From positions 1,669,381 through 1,733,380 of the forward strand of contig RPFO01000156.1 of assembly GCA_009746045.1 (NCBI GenBank): DNA of 64,000 nucleotides, given 5' to 3'. This DNA is from Mesostigma viride (taxonomy: Eukaryota > Streptophyta > Mesostigmatophyceae > Mesostigmatales > Mesostigmataceae). This document shows positions 1 to 12,000 of this stretch, piece after piece. Every line of letters begins with the position of its first letter. Position 1 is the first letter of the stretch. The translations under genes and the position numbers were made by a program. The notes beneath the pieces are model-generated. The model worked only from the letters and a program-made list of their open reading frames with translations. It ran no database searches and had not been told where the DNA came from.

Positions 1-3000
1 TGGCAAGGTCCATCTATCTGAAAATGCCAAGTCAACTTTCTAGTTAATTAGTGGTTTCTAGACTGGTCAACGATGCCTTCATCTTGCCGCAAGTTTTAAA
101 AATTGGTGTTCTTCCTGTCACCTACCAAAACGATAAGACAAACTCCACGGGAACCGCTCAGCACCGCCACGGCAGTTACTTGCTTAAGGTTTGGGCCGTC
201 ACTCCTATGTCCACGATTTACAAGGTGCTTCTTGTTCTTTTCTATTTGTGTATTTCTTTTGGTGTTGGGTTCTTGCACGGGGTGGGGTGGGTGGTGGTGG
301 GCGGGGAATGGGGGAGCTGCAGAACGTCGCCATCACGCGCGCCCGGCACATGTGCATCGTGTTGGGGAACGTCAAGACGCTGCAGCGCGACGCCACGTGG
401 CGCTCCCTGATCGAGCATGCGAGGGAGAACGGCTTGCTGAGGAGTGCGGCCAGCGAGGCCGATATCAGCCTGTGGTGTCGGAGGTTTCTTGCCCAGCAGG
501 GTCAGATGCAGCAGCTGCTGCAACCCGACTCGCTTATCTATGCAACCTGCAATTGGAAGGTGAGCACAACTTAGTCTAGCGGTTCAGCCGTTTGTGAACT
601 TGAAAAAGATAAGTCCATCAGGCCAAATTAAAACAAAGGTAATTTTTTCCCCCCCTTTCCCATCTCCCCCTACAAAGTCTGGTAGATCATACCATATCAC
701 ACCCAGAACGTACACTTAGCTTCCTTTCGTAACGACAACACGTCAATCGCAGTAAGTAAATATATTTTTCTTTCTCTGGTTGCTTGAAGCGATATCGACA
801 AATCAGAGGATGCGCTTGCAAAGCAATTTCTAGTGGGAAACTTCTTGACCTCCGGCGGAAAACTTCCATGGCATATCAGTGCCTTTCTTGTCTACAAAAA
901 AATAGGCAGGTGGGGCTGTACCGTATGGAGAGCTTTGACTGCATGCCTATGTGGGTTGTTAAGCAACCACTTAACTGCAAGCACAGGCAGGTCATCAAAA
1001 CGGAAGGTAGAAGTACATTTTGATGCAAATGATAATCATCATTCATTGATTTTGGTGCTAGTAGTAGTTTATGCTACTAGTAGTACTATATTAGTGTGGC
1101 AAACTCAATCTGGCTGTGCCGACATTTTGTCACTTATACATGCCTTCGGCCTTCCTAATTTCATGAAGTCCAGAAATGCGCGGTTTCTGGTTCTTGCCCA
1201 TCTTCATGTTCCCATTCATGGACGCTGTCTTTATTTACTACTACAGTATTAGGTGCTGCTTTCTCATTTTTTGTGGTGTGTATGGCTGCTGAAGATTATG
1301 AGGGTGCAGGTGCCCTGGTGCACCTAGAGCAAGGGTAGCTTACATTCCCACCCTTGCAGGAAGTAGCCCAGAATATATTAAAAGCCATATGCCCCTTCTC
1401 AGGGATATGTGCTACATGTACTCCCAACGGAGTTATGTTTCTGATTAATTAATTAATTAATGGCTGCTGCGGGCCTGCGGCCGTCCCCCTTTTCGTTGCA
1501 CGATTCGAGGCGCAGTTTGTCCTCTCTGCCGAGTTCGTGACGCACGTCAAAGCCATGGAGCGCGGTCCACGCTTAGAGACGATGCAGCGGGTGTACAACC
1601 TGGCGGCCGGCCGGTGGCCCAGGCAAACGTTCCAGCCGACCCAGGTGGCACCCGCGTTCCAGGAAGCCATTCGTGTGGTCAAGTTTTCCACCTTCTGCAT
1701 GGTCTGGTCCATCGACCTGGACACGAGCGCAGCCACCCCTCAACAGAAGCTGCGCATCTGGGATATCGTGCACCACACGCGACTCACCGCGTGGCTGAAG
1801 AAGCTGCAGCAGCGGTACCGGCGCTTCTCGGACAGGTGGGCCGATCTTGTTGGCTTCATGGCAACGCCCGCCAGTGTGTGCATGTAGCTGAGACTGGGAG
1901 TAAGTATGCTGCAGAATTGATGGCGAAAGATTGAGTGACACTGCGCTCGCCTTGCTAGTCTTGTATCATCGATTGGTGTGGTTGTATCCTTCTTACGCCT
2001 GAGCGTTTCAAGGCATGTTGTTGCTTTGTTGCCCAGGGGAGCTCCTCACAAAGTCCTTGGAGTAGTTCTCATCCTGGGTCCACTTGTCTAATGGTGTCTA
2101 GGAAGCAGCAAGTTCTTTTCTATCGGCAGGTCTGTGACATCACAAATTTGTATACCCCCTACTACTCAACAAATATGAACATTCAATCCTGGCTATTAAT
2201 TAAAAAAAAAAAAAAAAAATCTAATGCCTCTGTCCTAGTGTATATCGGACTGACTCTCACCCTTGCATGTTTTTAACTTATTGCCTGCACGGTTCCCTGC
2301 TTCTTTGTTACTACGTAGTATGATGTCATTACGTTGTTTTTACATAAGCTAGATATATATTCATTGAGAATGGTAGATTACGGAGGTGAGATGGGCAGGC
2401 AACATAAGGAAAAACCCGATAACTGGGAGAATAACCCCGAAGAAATTAATAGTAATCGGACACGGACATCCAAGCATCCCGCCAGCTGCACAAGGTACAA
2501 CTAACTATACATCACAATACTACACGCAGCAACAGAGCTGCCGGCCCACCATGTAGGCCTGGAAGGGATCTAGACCGCATGGGTCGCGACAAAGTCGGCC
2601 CGGGTGCGGCGGAATAACACATCAGCCACGGTGCGAGTGAGGGCGAGTGACAGGCGCTGCCGCCAATACGAGGACCACGTGCGGGCAGACCACGGGGCGG
2701 TCTGACCCTCGAGGTCGAGGCGGTCTTCACGGCGCTGGCAGCACTCGTGGAAAAACTCAGCTGTCTTGGGGCCCATGGCCCCGAACTCCTGAAGGACAAA
2801 GGGGATGACCCAGTGGGGCCCCACATTGCCGTAGGAGGCAAACTTGTCGCGCTCAGCCACAGCGGCAGCAGCGCCGGCATCCACAGCCGCCCGGAGGATG
2901 TGGCGACCGGAGAGCGGCCGAGCCACGGAGACATCGATGAGCAGGTGGCAACCCTGCCCGTCGTAGTCAAGCACGGTAATGTCGGGGCGGTGGTTGGGTG

Positions 3001-6000
3001 AGTAGAGGGCGGCCCCATCCGCGTCCTCGCACTTGATGGTGGAGTGGGGAAAGACCGACCGAACCATGGCACACACCACCCGGAGGAGAGCGGTATGGAG
3101 ATAGAGGAACCACTTCTGGTTCTGCTGGCCACCCATGCACGCGATGTAGTGCGTCCCAGTAGTAGCCAGAGCAAGCCCGCAGCGGCCGCAGGACGCACCC
3201 GCCGTGATGAGAGGTTGCGGGGCAAAGAGCTGGTGGCGGAGAGCGATGGCGTAAAGGGCCGGAACCAGCGTGAACAAAGGGCTCATGGGGAGGGCGCGCA
3301 GGAATGCGGACCCCACGCTCCCCTCAAGGGAAACGGAGTGAAGCCAAGCCTTCCCCTGATCGTTCAAGCTCGCATGCAGACCCATCCAGTCGGCACAGTG
3401 TAGTATACCCGCGTAGGTATATATGGTGGCGTGGCGTATATTTGAAGTAGTTACACTGTGTTGTAAGTGGCGAGCTGTTCCCGATCCACGCCAGCGGTGG
3501 TGAGATGTATTCTCCTTTAACTGCAACACATTAGTATGCCATGCAAGACTTTTGCCTCTCTAAGTGGTAGGTTACTCTCCAATGACATTCTTTTGTCATC
3601 CCTTCTTTTCCATCGTAACTGTGTGTATGTGGCCCGCGCCCGGCAGTTACGTGATGGCCTGCACACCGCAAGATCCCACCGGAAGGCCACTCACGGTACT
3701 CCCCAGGAAGTTCACCCCGGAGTACGTGCGCATGCTGCAAGCACCGCCTGCCACCGCGTTGGGCCGGGCGGACCAGCAGCAGGGGACGGCAGCCTTGGAG
3801 AAGAGTGACGTGGAGAACAGTCTGTCGCTGATGAAGTTCTACACGCCACTCCCAGCTGCTATGTCACGGCTACTCAGCTCCAGGCTTGAGGTTGGCGGAG
3901 CTGCGGTGGACATCGAGCTGCCGCTGGACATGTCGGACATGGAAGCATACATCGCGGCCTACCCGTACAGCTGCTTCATCCTGGGGCGAAGTGGTACGGG
4001 CAAGACCACGGTTCTTACCCAGAAGCTCCTGTTGCGGGACACCTGGAACTCCCTGCTCTTGGAGGGCGTTGATACAGGGAGGGCTAACCATTATCAGCCA
4101 GGCAGCAGGCAGGTCGAGGCAGAAGCCGGGCCCAGTAACAATCAGACCCGAGCCGCACATGAACCAGGTGAAGGCAGGTCGGCCCTGCGGCAGCTCGTGC
4201 TCACAGTGAGCCCAAAGCTCTGCGCCGCCATAAAGCGTCAGCTCAACAGGGCCCACGTGGCGGCCATCATGGACGAGCCGACAAGGATGGGTGAAACGTG
4301 GGCGGAGGAGGATCGGGACACGACGGAGGAGGAAGAGGAGATCATCATGCTGGATGAGGACGATGAAGAAAGGCTCATGGGGGATATCCCCAACGACCTG
4401 ACCGCCATCGAGGATGCGCAGTGCCCACTCGTGGTGACGTTCGGGAAACTCCTGGCCATCTTGGACGGATCCCTCCAGGTCCCATTCCACGCCTCTCGCG
4501 GGCGACTCGGCCACCACGAGGGCCAAGTGGCCGGGCTCCATGCGCTCCCGCGCATGATAGGGGGTGGCCTCGCTGGAAGGGTGCCAGGAAGATTCGATCG
4601 GGATACCAAGGGCGCAGAGGTCACATATGAGACATTCGCCTCGCAGTACTGGCCACGCTTCAACGAGCAGCTCACCAAACGGCACCAAGAGACGCAGGTT
4701 TGGACGGAAATCTGCACGCACATCAAGGGGAGCTGCGACGCTCTTCACGATGCCAAGGGCTGCCTCAGCCGTGACCGTTACGTCGCCCTCGCCAGCAGGA
4801 GGGTCTCTACCCTGGACGAGGCCCACAGGGAGGAGGTGTACAGCCTCTTTCTCAGTTACGAGGCCCTTCGGAAGCAGCGTGGCCAGTACGACCTCGCGGA
4901 TTACGTCTTCTATGTGTATACCCAGTACGCAAAAGGCAAGGCCGAGATTCCCCCTGCGAGCCTGATGCACTACGTCTATGTGGACGAGGTGCAGGACTTG
5001 TGCCCTGCCCAGATTGCGCTGCTGCGGTTTGTGAGCGCCAACGTGGAGACGGGGTTCGTGTTCGCGGGGGACACCGCGCAGACCATCGCCAAGGGGGTCG
5101 GCTTCCGCTTCGAGGACATCCGGTTGCTGTACTACACCGAGTTCTTGCATCCTGCGGGTGCTAGGAGCCACGGTGCCAAGAACCAAGGTGCTGACGAGCG
5201 GTGTCCCGACATGTTTCAGCTGGCGCAGGTGAGCGCACAGGGGCTGACAGCCTGGTCTGGGCTCGGTTCTACTACTATATGTTTAGTGGGAGCCAAAGTG
5301 GGACAGCATCTACTACTATATGTTTAGCCACTTCCGTTTGAATGCCTTCTGTTTGTGTAAGTCGCCACGTGTAGGAATAGCGACACTGCCTGGGCTTCTT
5401 GAGTTGTGCCATAATTAGTAGGTATTTTCGTGAATGCCTGCCTTATGAGGGGAAGTCTGGAATGCATCGCTGAAGGCATGTTACTGGCGTAGTGGCCAGA
5501 ATTTCTGCACACCGCATGACAAAGCCCAGCCTGTTGAGGAAGGGCTGCATGCATTGGGAAAACATAGCTTATTTAGTGGGTAGTAAAGCTCTGTCATGGC
5601 TAAGGAATCTTGACTTTTTTGTCCCCTGCAAATTGACATGCAGAACTTCCGCTCGCACCGAGGCGTGGTTTCGTTGGCTGTCTCCATCGTGGACCTATTG
5701 CTCCGGTACTTTCCAAACACCTTGGACCGGCTGGCGGTGAGTCGCCAAGCTCTAGTCTTTGTTATAACTTAACGTAATACATTATTATAGCCTATGATGT
5801 TGTTGCTATTATACTGGTTGCTATTCTATCCGGTTGAAATGAATGCCCCTAGTTTCATGACGCCTTTTTGGTGGTGGTATCCTGATGACGCCGTTATCTC
5901 CAGTTTGACTGCCATCAATGCATGGGAACAACACTAAGCTCGACTCGAAATGTTTGCCCGTAGCCTGGCATTGACTTTGCCTACAGCTCCTGCTTGCTCT

Positions 6001-9000
6001 TTCTGCTTGGCACAGCCTGAGTGTGCTGTCGTGGACGGGGAGGCCCCCGTGTACCTGGAGGCAGGACCTGGTCAAGAGGACTTCATCGCATCGACTTTCG
6101 GCAAAGCGAATCTGGCAGGGACCGTGTACGAGTTTGGCGCGGATCAGGCAAGCAGAAAACTCTTTACTTGTCAGCTCTATTTGATGTGAACTGGTAGTAC
6201 GTACGACGTGTTGGGTAGCTTTTCTATAGTGTGAACCAAGCCATTTGCCAGCTGTGTGGCAGGTTCTGAGGAGGTAGTCAAACTGGCGGTAGACTTGTTA
6301 GGCATGGCATCGCATCACATGGCATGAACTCGAAGATTGCTACCGGGCATAAAGACTCCATTGTGCATGACTGGAATTTAGTGGTAGTTAAGGGCTGCTT
6401 TTCTCTTTTGTCTGTGCTCGCCTATCGGACACTGCCTTGCATCTAATGCAAGGGAGGGTTCGGGGCTAGCACGCAGAAGTGCGAGCTGTGCCCAAAGGAA
6501 TCACATGCGACGCTTCTCCATCTAGCTGTAAGTCCAATCTGGGACATGTTGTTTCTCACCTCTCACCCCCCCTTTTCCTGGGTTCACCCTGTATTCTGTC
6601 GTATTTTTCACCCTGGCTCCCGGCCCTTTACATGTGCAAGGTGTGAACCGACATGTCATGCTACATGGACTTGTGGATCTTGAAACACGGCTCTTTTCCC
6701 AGGTCATCATCGTGCCGGACTCGGTGGCCAAGGCCCGCGTGAAGCAGCAAGTGGGCAGGGGAGCACTCGTGCTCACGGCGTTGGAGAGCAAAGGGCTTGA
6801 GTTCAAGGACGTGCTGGTGGGTTTGGGGTTTAAACTTTGGAGTTGTGAGTGTAGGGCAGGGGGCGGAGGCAGAGGGTGGAGGGCAGCGGGCGGAGGCAAT
6901 GGGCGGAGGCAGGGGGCGGAGGGCAGGGGGCGGAGGCTGAAGGTGAAGGGGGGAGGGGGGAGGGGGAGGGGGAGGGGGAGGGGAGGGGGAGGGGGGAGGG
7001 GGGGGGGAGGGGGAGGGGAGGGGGAGGGGGAGGGGGAGGGGGGAGGGGGAGGGGGAGGGGGAGGGGGAGGGGGAGGGGGGAGGGGGAGGGGGAGGGGGGA
7101 GGGGGGAGGGGGAGGGGGGAGGGGGGAGGGGAGGGGGAGGGGGGAGGGGGAGGGGGGAGGGGAGAGGGGGGAGGGGGAGGGGGAGGGGGAGGGGGGAGGG
7201 GGGGGAGGGCGAGGGGCGAGGGGAGGGGGGAGGGGGAGGGGGGAGGGGGGAGGGGGAGGGGGAGGGGAGGGGGGAGGGTGGAGGGCAGCGGGCGGAGGCA
7301 ATGGGCGGAGGCAGGGGGCGGAGGGCAGGGGGCGGAGGCTGAAGGTGAAGGGGAGGGGGAGGGGAGAGGGGGGAGGGGAGGGGGGAGGGGGGAGGGGGAG
7401 GGGAGGGGGAGGGGGGAGGGGGAGGGGGGAGGGGGAGGGGGAGGGGAGGGGGAGGGGGGGGGAGGGGGGAGGGGGGAGGGGGAGGGGGAGGGAGGGGGAG
7501 GGGGAGGGGGGAGGGAGGGGGGGGGGAGGGGGAGGGGGGAGGGGGAGGGGAGGGGGAGGGGGAGGGGGGAGGGGGAGGGGGAGGGGGAGGGGGGAGGGGG
7601 GAGGGGAGGGGCGAGGGGCGAGGGGGAGGGGGAGGGGGAGGGGGAGGGGGAGGGGAGGGGGGAGGGGGGAGGGGGAGGGGAGGGGGAGGGGGAGGGGGGA
7701 GGGGAGGGGAGGGGAGGGGGGAGGGGGGAGGGGAGGGGGAGGGGGAGGAGGGAGGGCGGAGGGCAGGGGGGGGGAGCGTGAGGGTGGAGGGTGGCTGGTG
7801 GAGTATCTGCTAAATTTGAAGCATGATCCTTCTAAACACAGTCTTTCTCATGATCAAGACATAGATTATACAAATGTAAGACATATATGGATGCCGTGCT
7901 GGTCATGGTGTTTTGGATGCTCCATATGGTTTTAATGTTTCATGATTGGTTCCTTGACTGCCCCCGACTAGATGAGGGAGTGTCAGTCATGCGCATACAA
8001 ATCATTCGCCTACTTTTGTGAGCCTTTAATGCTTTGGTGGATCACCCTCGTCTGTTGGCAAGCGTCTGTTCACAACTTTCTCGGGTGCGCCATGACCCCA
8101 CGTTCCAAGTGCTGCTTGCAAATGTCACGCAGGTTATGGACTTTTTCCACCAGTCCCCCCTGGGAGGCCAGTGGCGCGTGATCTACGACTACATGAAGGA
8201 GTGCGGCGAAGCGCTGGATGGTGGAGATAGCGTCCATGCCCCCAAGTTTGATGCCACGCGGCATGCTGCACTGTGCCCAGAATTGAAAAAAGTATGTGGT
8301 TAATCAAGATTTTGCAAGGCATATCACCCACTTTGATCCAACTCTACTAGTTCCTTCAACTATAGTTTCTTTTATGAAAATGCCAATTTCAATGTTGTGA
8401 TTGTGCAGAGAGACCCTCTATACTTGAGAACGTGCGCCGTTATCGTGTTGCTGCATTCGCCCCATCAGCCAAGGACGTTCCCAATCCCCCCCTGACTTTT
8501 CTTTCTGAGCCTTTTCGTTGGTATAAATGCAAGATATCTGATAACGTGTCTGTGTGCTTGCATACTTGTCACTCTGCTTTCGAAACTGATCATGCTACTA
8601 GCAAGTATGTGCCAGCGGCATGTCGTGGGCCTCTTTACACCCTTGGCTGCCAACACGTCCCCTGCAGGTATCCAAAAAATGTACAACTTTGCAATCCCTC
8701 TTGGGGCACTAGATAGACCTTAACCACCACATATGGGCCTATGTATGAGCAAAACTGCAGTCAGGAAAAATTGACATGTCATATTTGGCACAAAATGCCC
8801 TGAAAAGCACCTTCACGTCAATTTCGTCGGGGGGGGGGTAAGGTTTTTTGGTCCAAATACATTTCTCGAGGCATCCTGCACCAAGTATGAGTCAGACAAG
8901 CAAAAATATTCAGTTTTTAAAATTTTACCAAAAATGTGGTAATTTACCAAACCTACGGGTGTTTGGGGCAGGGTTTTCTGCTGCCTATCGATGGTATGCC

Positions 9001-12000
9001 TTCCAACCACCCCCTATTTTACCTCCTATTTGGCGTTAGTGGTTCCATCATGTCATTAAACGTCCTGGTCGCATCCGATGATCGTGGTTGTCAACTGTTT
9101 ATAGTGCAGGAATGGTTTATTAGGACTGTATATATGGTACCTGTATTAATATTTAGTAGTATTAGACACGTTAAATTTCTAGAATGGATTTAAGAAGACA
9201 CAAAATAGAAAATACACAGTGACGCAGGCAAGCCCGCCAAAGTATCTTTCGCTGCGCTACCCAAGGAAGAGATTGGGCCAGCCTGCATGGCCACAAAACA
9301 GTCAGCCCGGGTGTGCCAGAACCAGACCCCAGCCGCCACCCGGGTCAAGACCAGGGGAGTTTAAGCCGCTGCCGCCAGGGGATGGCCGCGTTTGGGCTGG
9401 CCGGGGGGCCTTTTGGCCGTCGAGAAGAGATCCAGGCGTTCTTATTATGCAATCAACATGTTGATGTGTTCATGCAGCGGCTGGTTCCTGTGTCGTATTG
9501 CACAGTTTAACCTCTTGGGTCCTTGACACACTACAACGTAGTATGCTGCGTAGTCTGCTACCTGCACCGGTACCCACGTTTTGTCACAGTTGGAGCTCAG
9601 CTGCCAGACAGCTGACCCGCACATCGTCCAGGTCGCAGCCAAGAAGCGAATAGTTTATTGGGGCATATTCTCGTTAGAAAAAGGGGCTCATGTTCGCACG
9701 CGGATCTGGTTGGATGCTCCTTGTCTACCTATTGCAGCTTTTGTAGGTTCTGACGCATCATCTCTTCCAACTCTTCCGCATGTATTTTGCCGGTGGCTAC
9801 GCGCAGCTATATGTGGTGAGCACCCGCGCGCGGCAGAAGCTGGCCTTTTACGACACGGATGCAACCAACCGCGCGCCGCTTCAAGCGCTGTGGGAGGGGC
9901 GGGGTTTGATCCGCATGAAGAGCATCAAGGAGCTGACGAGCTACATGGAGACCCAGCAGAACACAGCACAGGACTGGCTGCGCCAGGGCGAGCTGCTGTT
10001 CAGCGGCGGCAAGTACGAGGACGCGGTCTTATGCTTCCAACGCGCGGGCGACAAGGGGCGCGAGACGTGGGCGGATGCCGCGCTGATGCACCGCCAGGCG
10101 GACCTGCTGCCGGTGGACCCGGACGCCGATGATTCCGCGGGGACCAGGAAGGGCCGTGCTCCAAACAAGGAGGCCCGGGACCTGTACATGACAGCGCAGC
10201 AGGGCTACCTGGCAGCGGCGCGCCTGTTGCCCAAGCACGCGCCCAGGCTGTGGGACAAGGCGATTGCGTGCTGCAGCAAGGCGAGGGACGTTGGCCGCCT
10301 CGTCCACATCTGCCTAGAGGTCTGCGCTCCCCCCCGCCCGGTGCTTGCGGCCGAGCATCTGGAGAGCGCGGGCCAGCTGGAGAGGGCGTTCCAGCTGTAC
10401 GCAGGGGCAGCCCAGGCGCAGGCCGACGTGGCGCTGCTGTCCAGAGCACTCCGCTGCTGCGTCGGGTCGTGTCCAACTCCTCCGCGAGGCAAGGGGTCTA
10501 CAGCCGGCAGCAAAGGTGCTGTCAACCAAGAGCGGTACCGGGCACTGCTGCTTCGTGGGGCAGCGGAGGTGGAGCGATATGCCCTTTCGGAGGATGATGC
10601 TCTGGAGGCCGCCGACTCTGGCCTCTTTGCAGCATCAGCAGGGGAAGCGGTCCCTGAGACTTGGGACCGCGGATACCCCGGGGCCAGCCTCAAAGAGGGC
10701 CTTGAAACGGGCGTCCTTGTGAGCCCTCCGCGGATCCTGCTGCCACCCGCCACCGTGGAGACGTTCCTGCGTGTGAAAGCAGACTACGGGAAGCACTGCG
10801 CGCTCGTGTTCAAGTCGGACGCGGCGGCCACCCGCGCGGTGCTGCTCCGCTTCCTGTCCTGGTTCCGACCCACCCTCTCAAGCCAGCGGGAGTTCCTGCG
10901 CCGCTACCAGCTGCTGGACACGCTGGCGGAGCTCGAGGTGTGCGAAGGGCACCTGGAGGCGGCGGCGGCGCTGTGCGAGCGCAAAGGGCAACATGAACGG
11001 GCGTCCGAGCTGTACCGGCAGGCGGGGAACTGGGAGCAGGCGACCCGGGCGGAGGTGGGCAGCCTCCATGCGCAGGTCGTGTGGGGCGCGGGGTCGTATC
11101 TGAGGAACCCTGGGGCAAGTGGGGGCTCAGGTGTGGTCGACCCCCCGCGCCGTGACGGGCTCGACGGGGCGATATCGCAGCTGGTCAAGCTCAAGGACGA
11201 GGTGGCAGCGCGGGGCGGTACCAGTAGCAACCATGAAGGGAGCGGGGACCTGCTCACGTTGGAGATGGAGGCTCTGCTGGAGAGGGCGAGATGGGAGCGG
11301 GGCCGTGGGGAGGATGGAGGTTCGGAGAGGAGCCGAGAGGCCATGAGGGCGCTGTGGGATCATGCCAGCAGGGCTCAAAGCCACTATCCACTGGTAAGCC
11401 AAGCCTGGTGGTGACAGGAACCGTGAAGGTTATTTAAATGATGTCAGCTCAGCTGGGTATTATCTGCAGAGGTTGCTCACTGTGCAGCCGGACCAATGGT
11501 GGTTGTCCATGCGGTGTGGTGTGAGGATCTCAGTATAGACATTCCTGCGTTGTTCGTTTCGTTTTGTTTTTCGTAGTCTGTAGCCACCGTGTCCCCTGGC
11601 CTCCCCGTGCAGGGCTCCATTTCTGTGCCAGAATTCCTTGGGTTGGTAGTCAAGTAGGAGCTGTAAACAGTTTTATGGCTGGTTCACCAGGTTGAACTGG
11701 TGAAAAAATAGGCTTTCTTGCTGTTGACATCTTGGGTGATTCTTATAAAATGAATGGCGTGCGTGCTTGCACGGCTCTGTGTGTGTCCGCTATTGTGTCA
11801 CAGATGCTCCTTGGTCCCTGCATGCTGCACGATGCCGTGGTGGACTTCCAAGGCAAGGTATCTGGCGATCTGGCGGGCCGGCCAGCCAAGGATGTGTCCG
11901 TATTTGGATACGCTGGTGCTGCCACACGCAGCCTTTCAGTGTCGCCCTCTGAGAACGATGCCATGGCCGCCCAAGACAGGGCCACGCTGGCATTGACCAA

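Noticed and set aside
2512-3225. Second minus-strand ORF (237 codons) overlapping the endonuclease ORF
   Set aside because: It is an out-of-frame shadow; the motifs are in the 2570-3529 frame.
3870-5186. 438-codon antisense ORF opposite the UvrD-like exon
   Set aside because: It is a shadow of a GC-rich exon whose forward frame carries all helicase motifs.
6522-7935. Long ORFs encoding Gly/Arg/Glu-rich or Pro/Leu-rich proteins (433, 301 and 259 codons)
   Set aside because: They are open only because the DNA is G5A satellite; they sit inside an intron defined by conserved helicase motifs on both sides.
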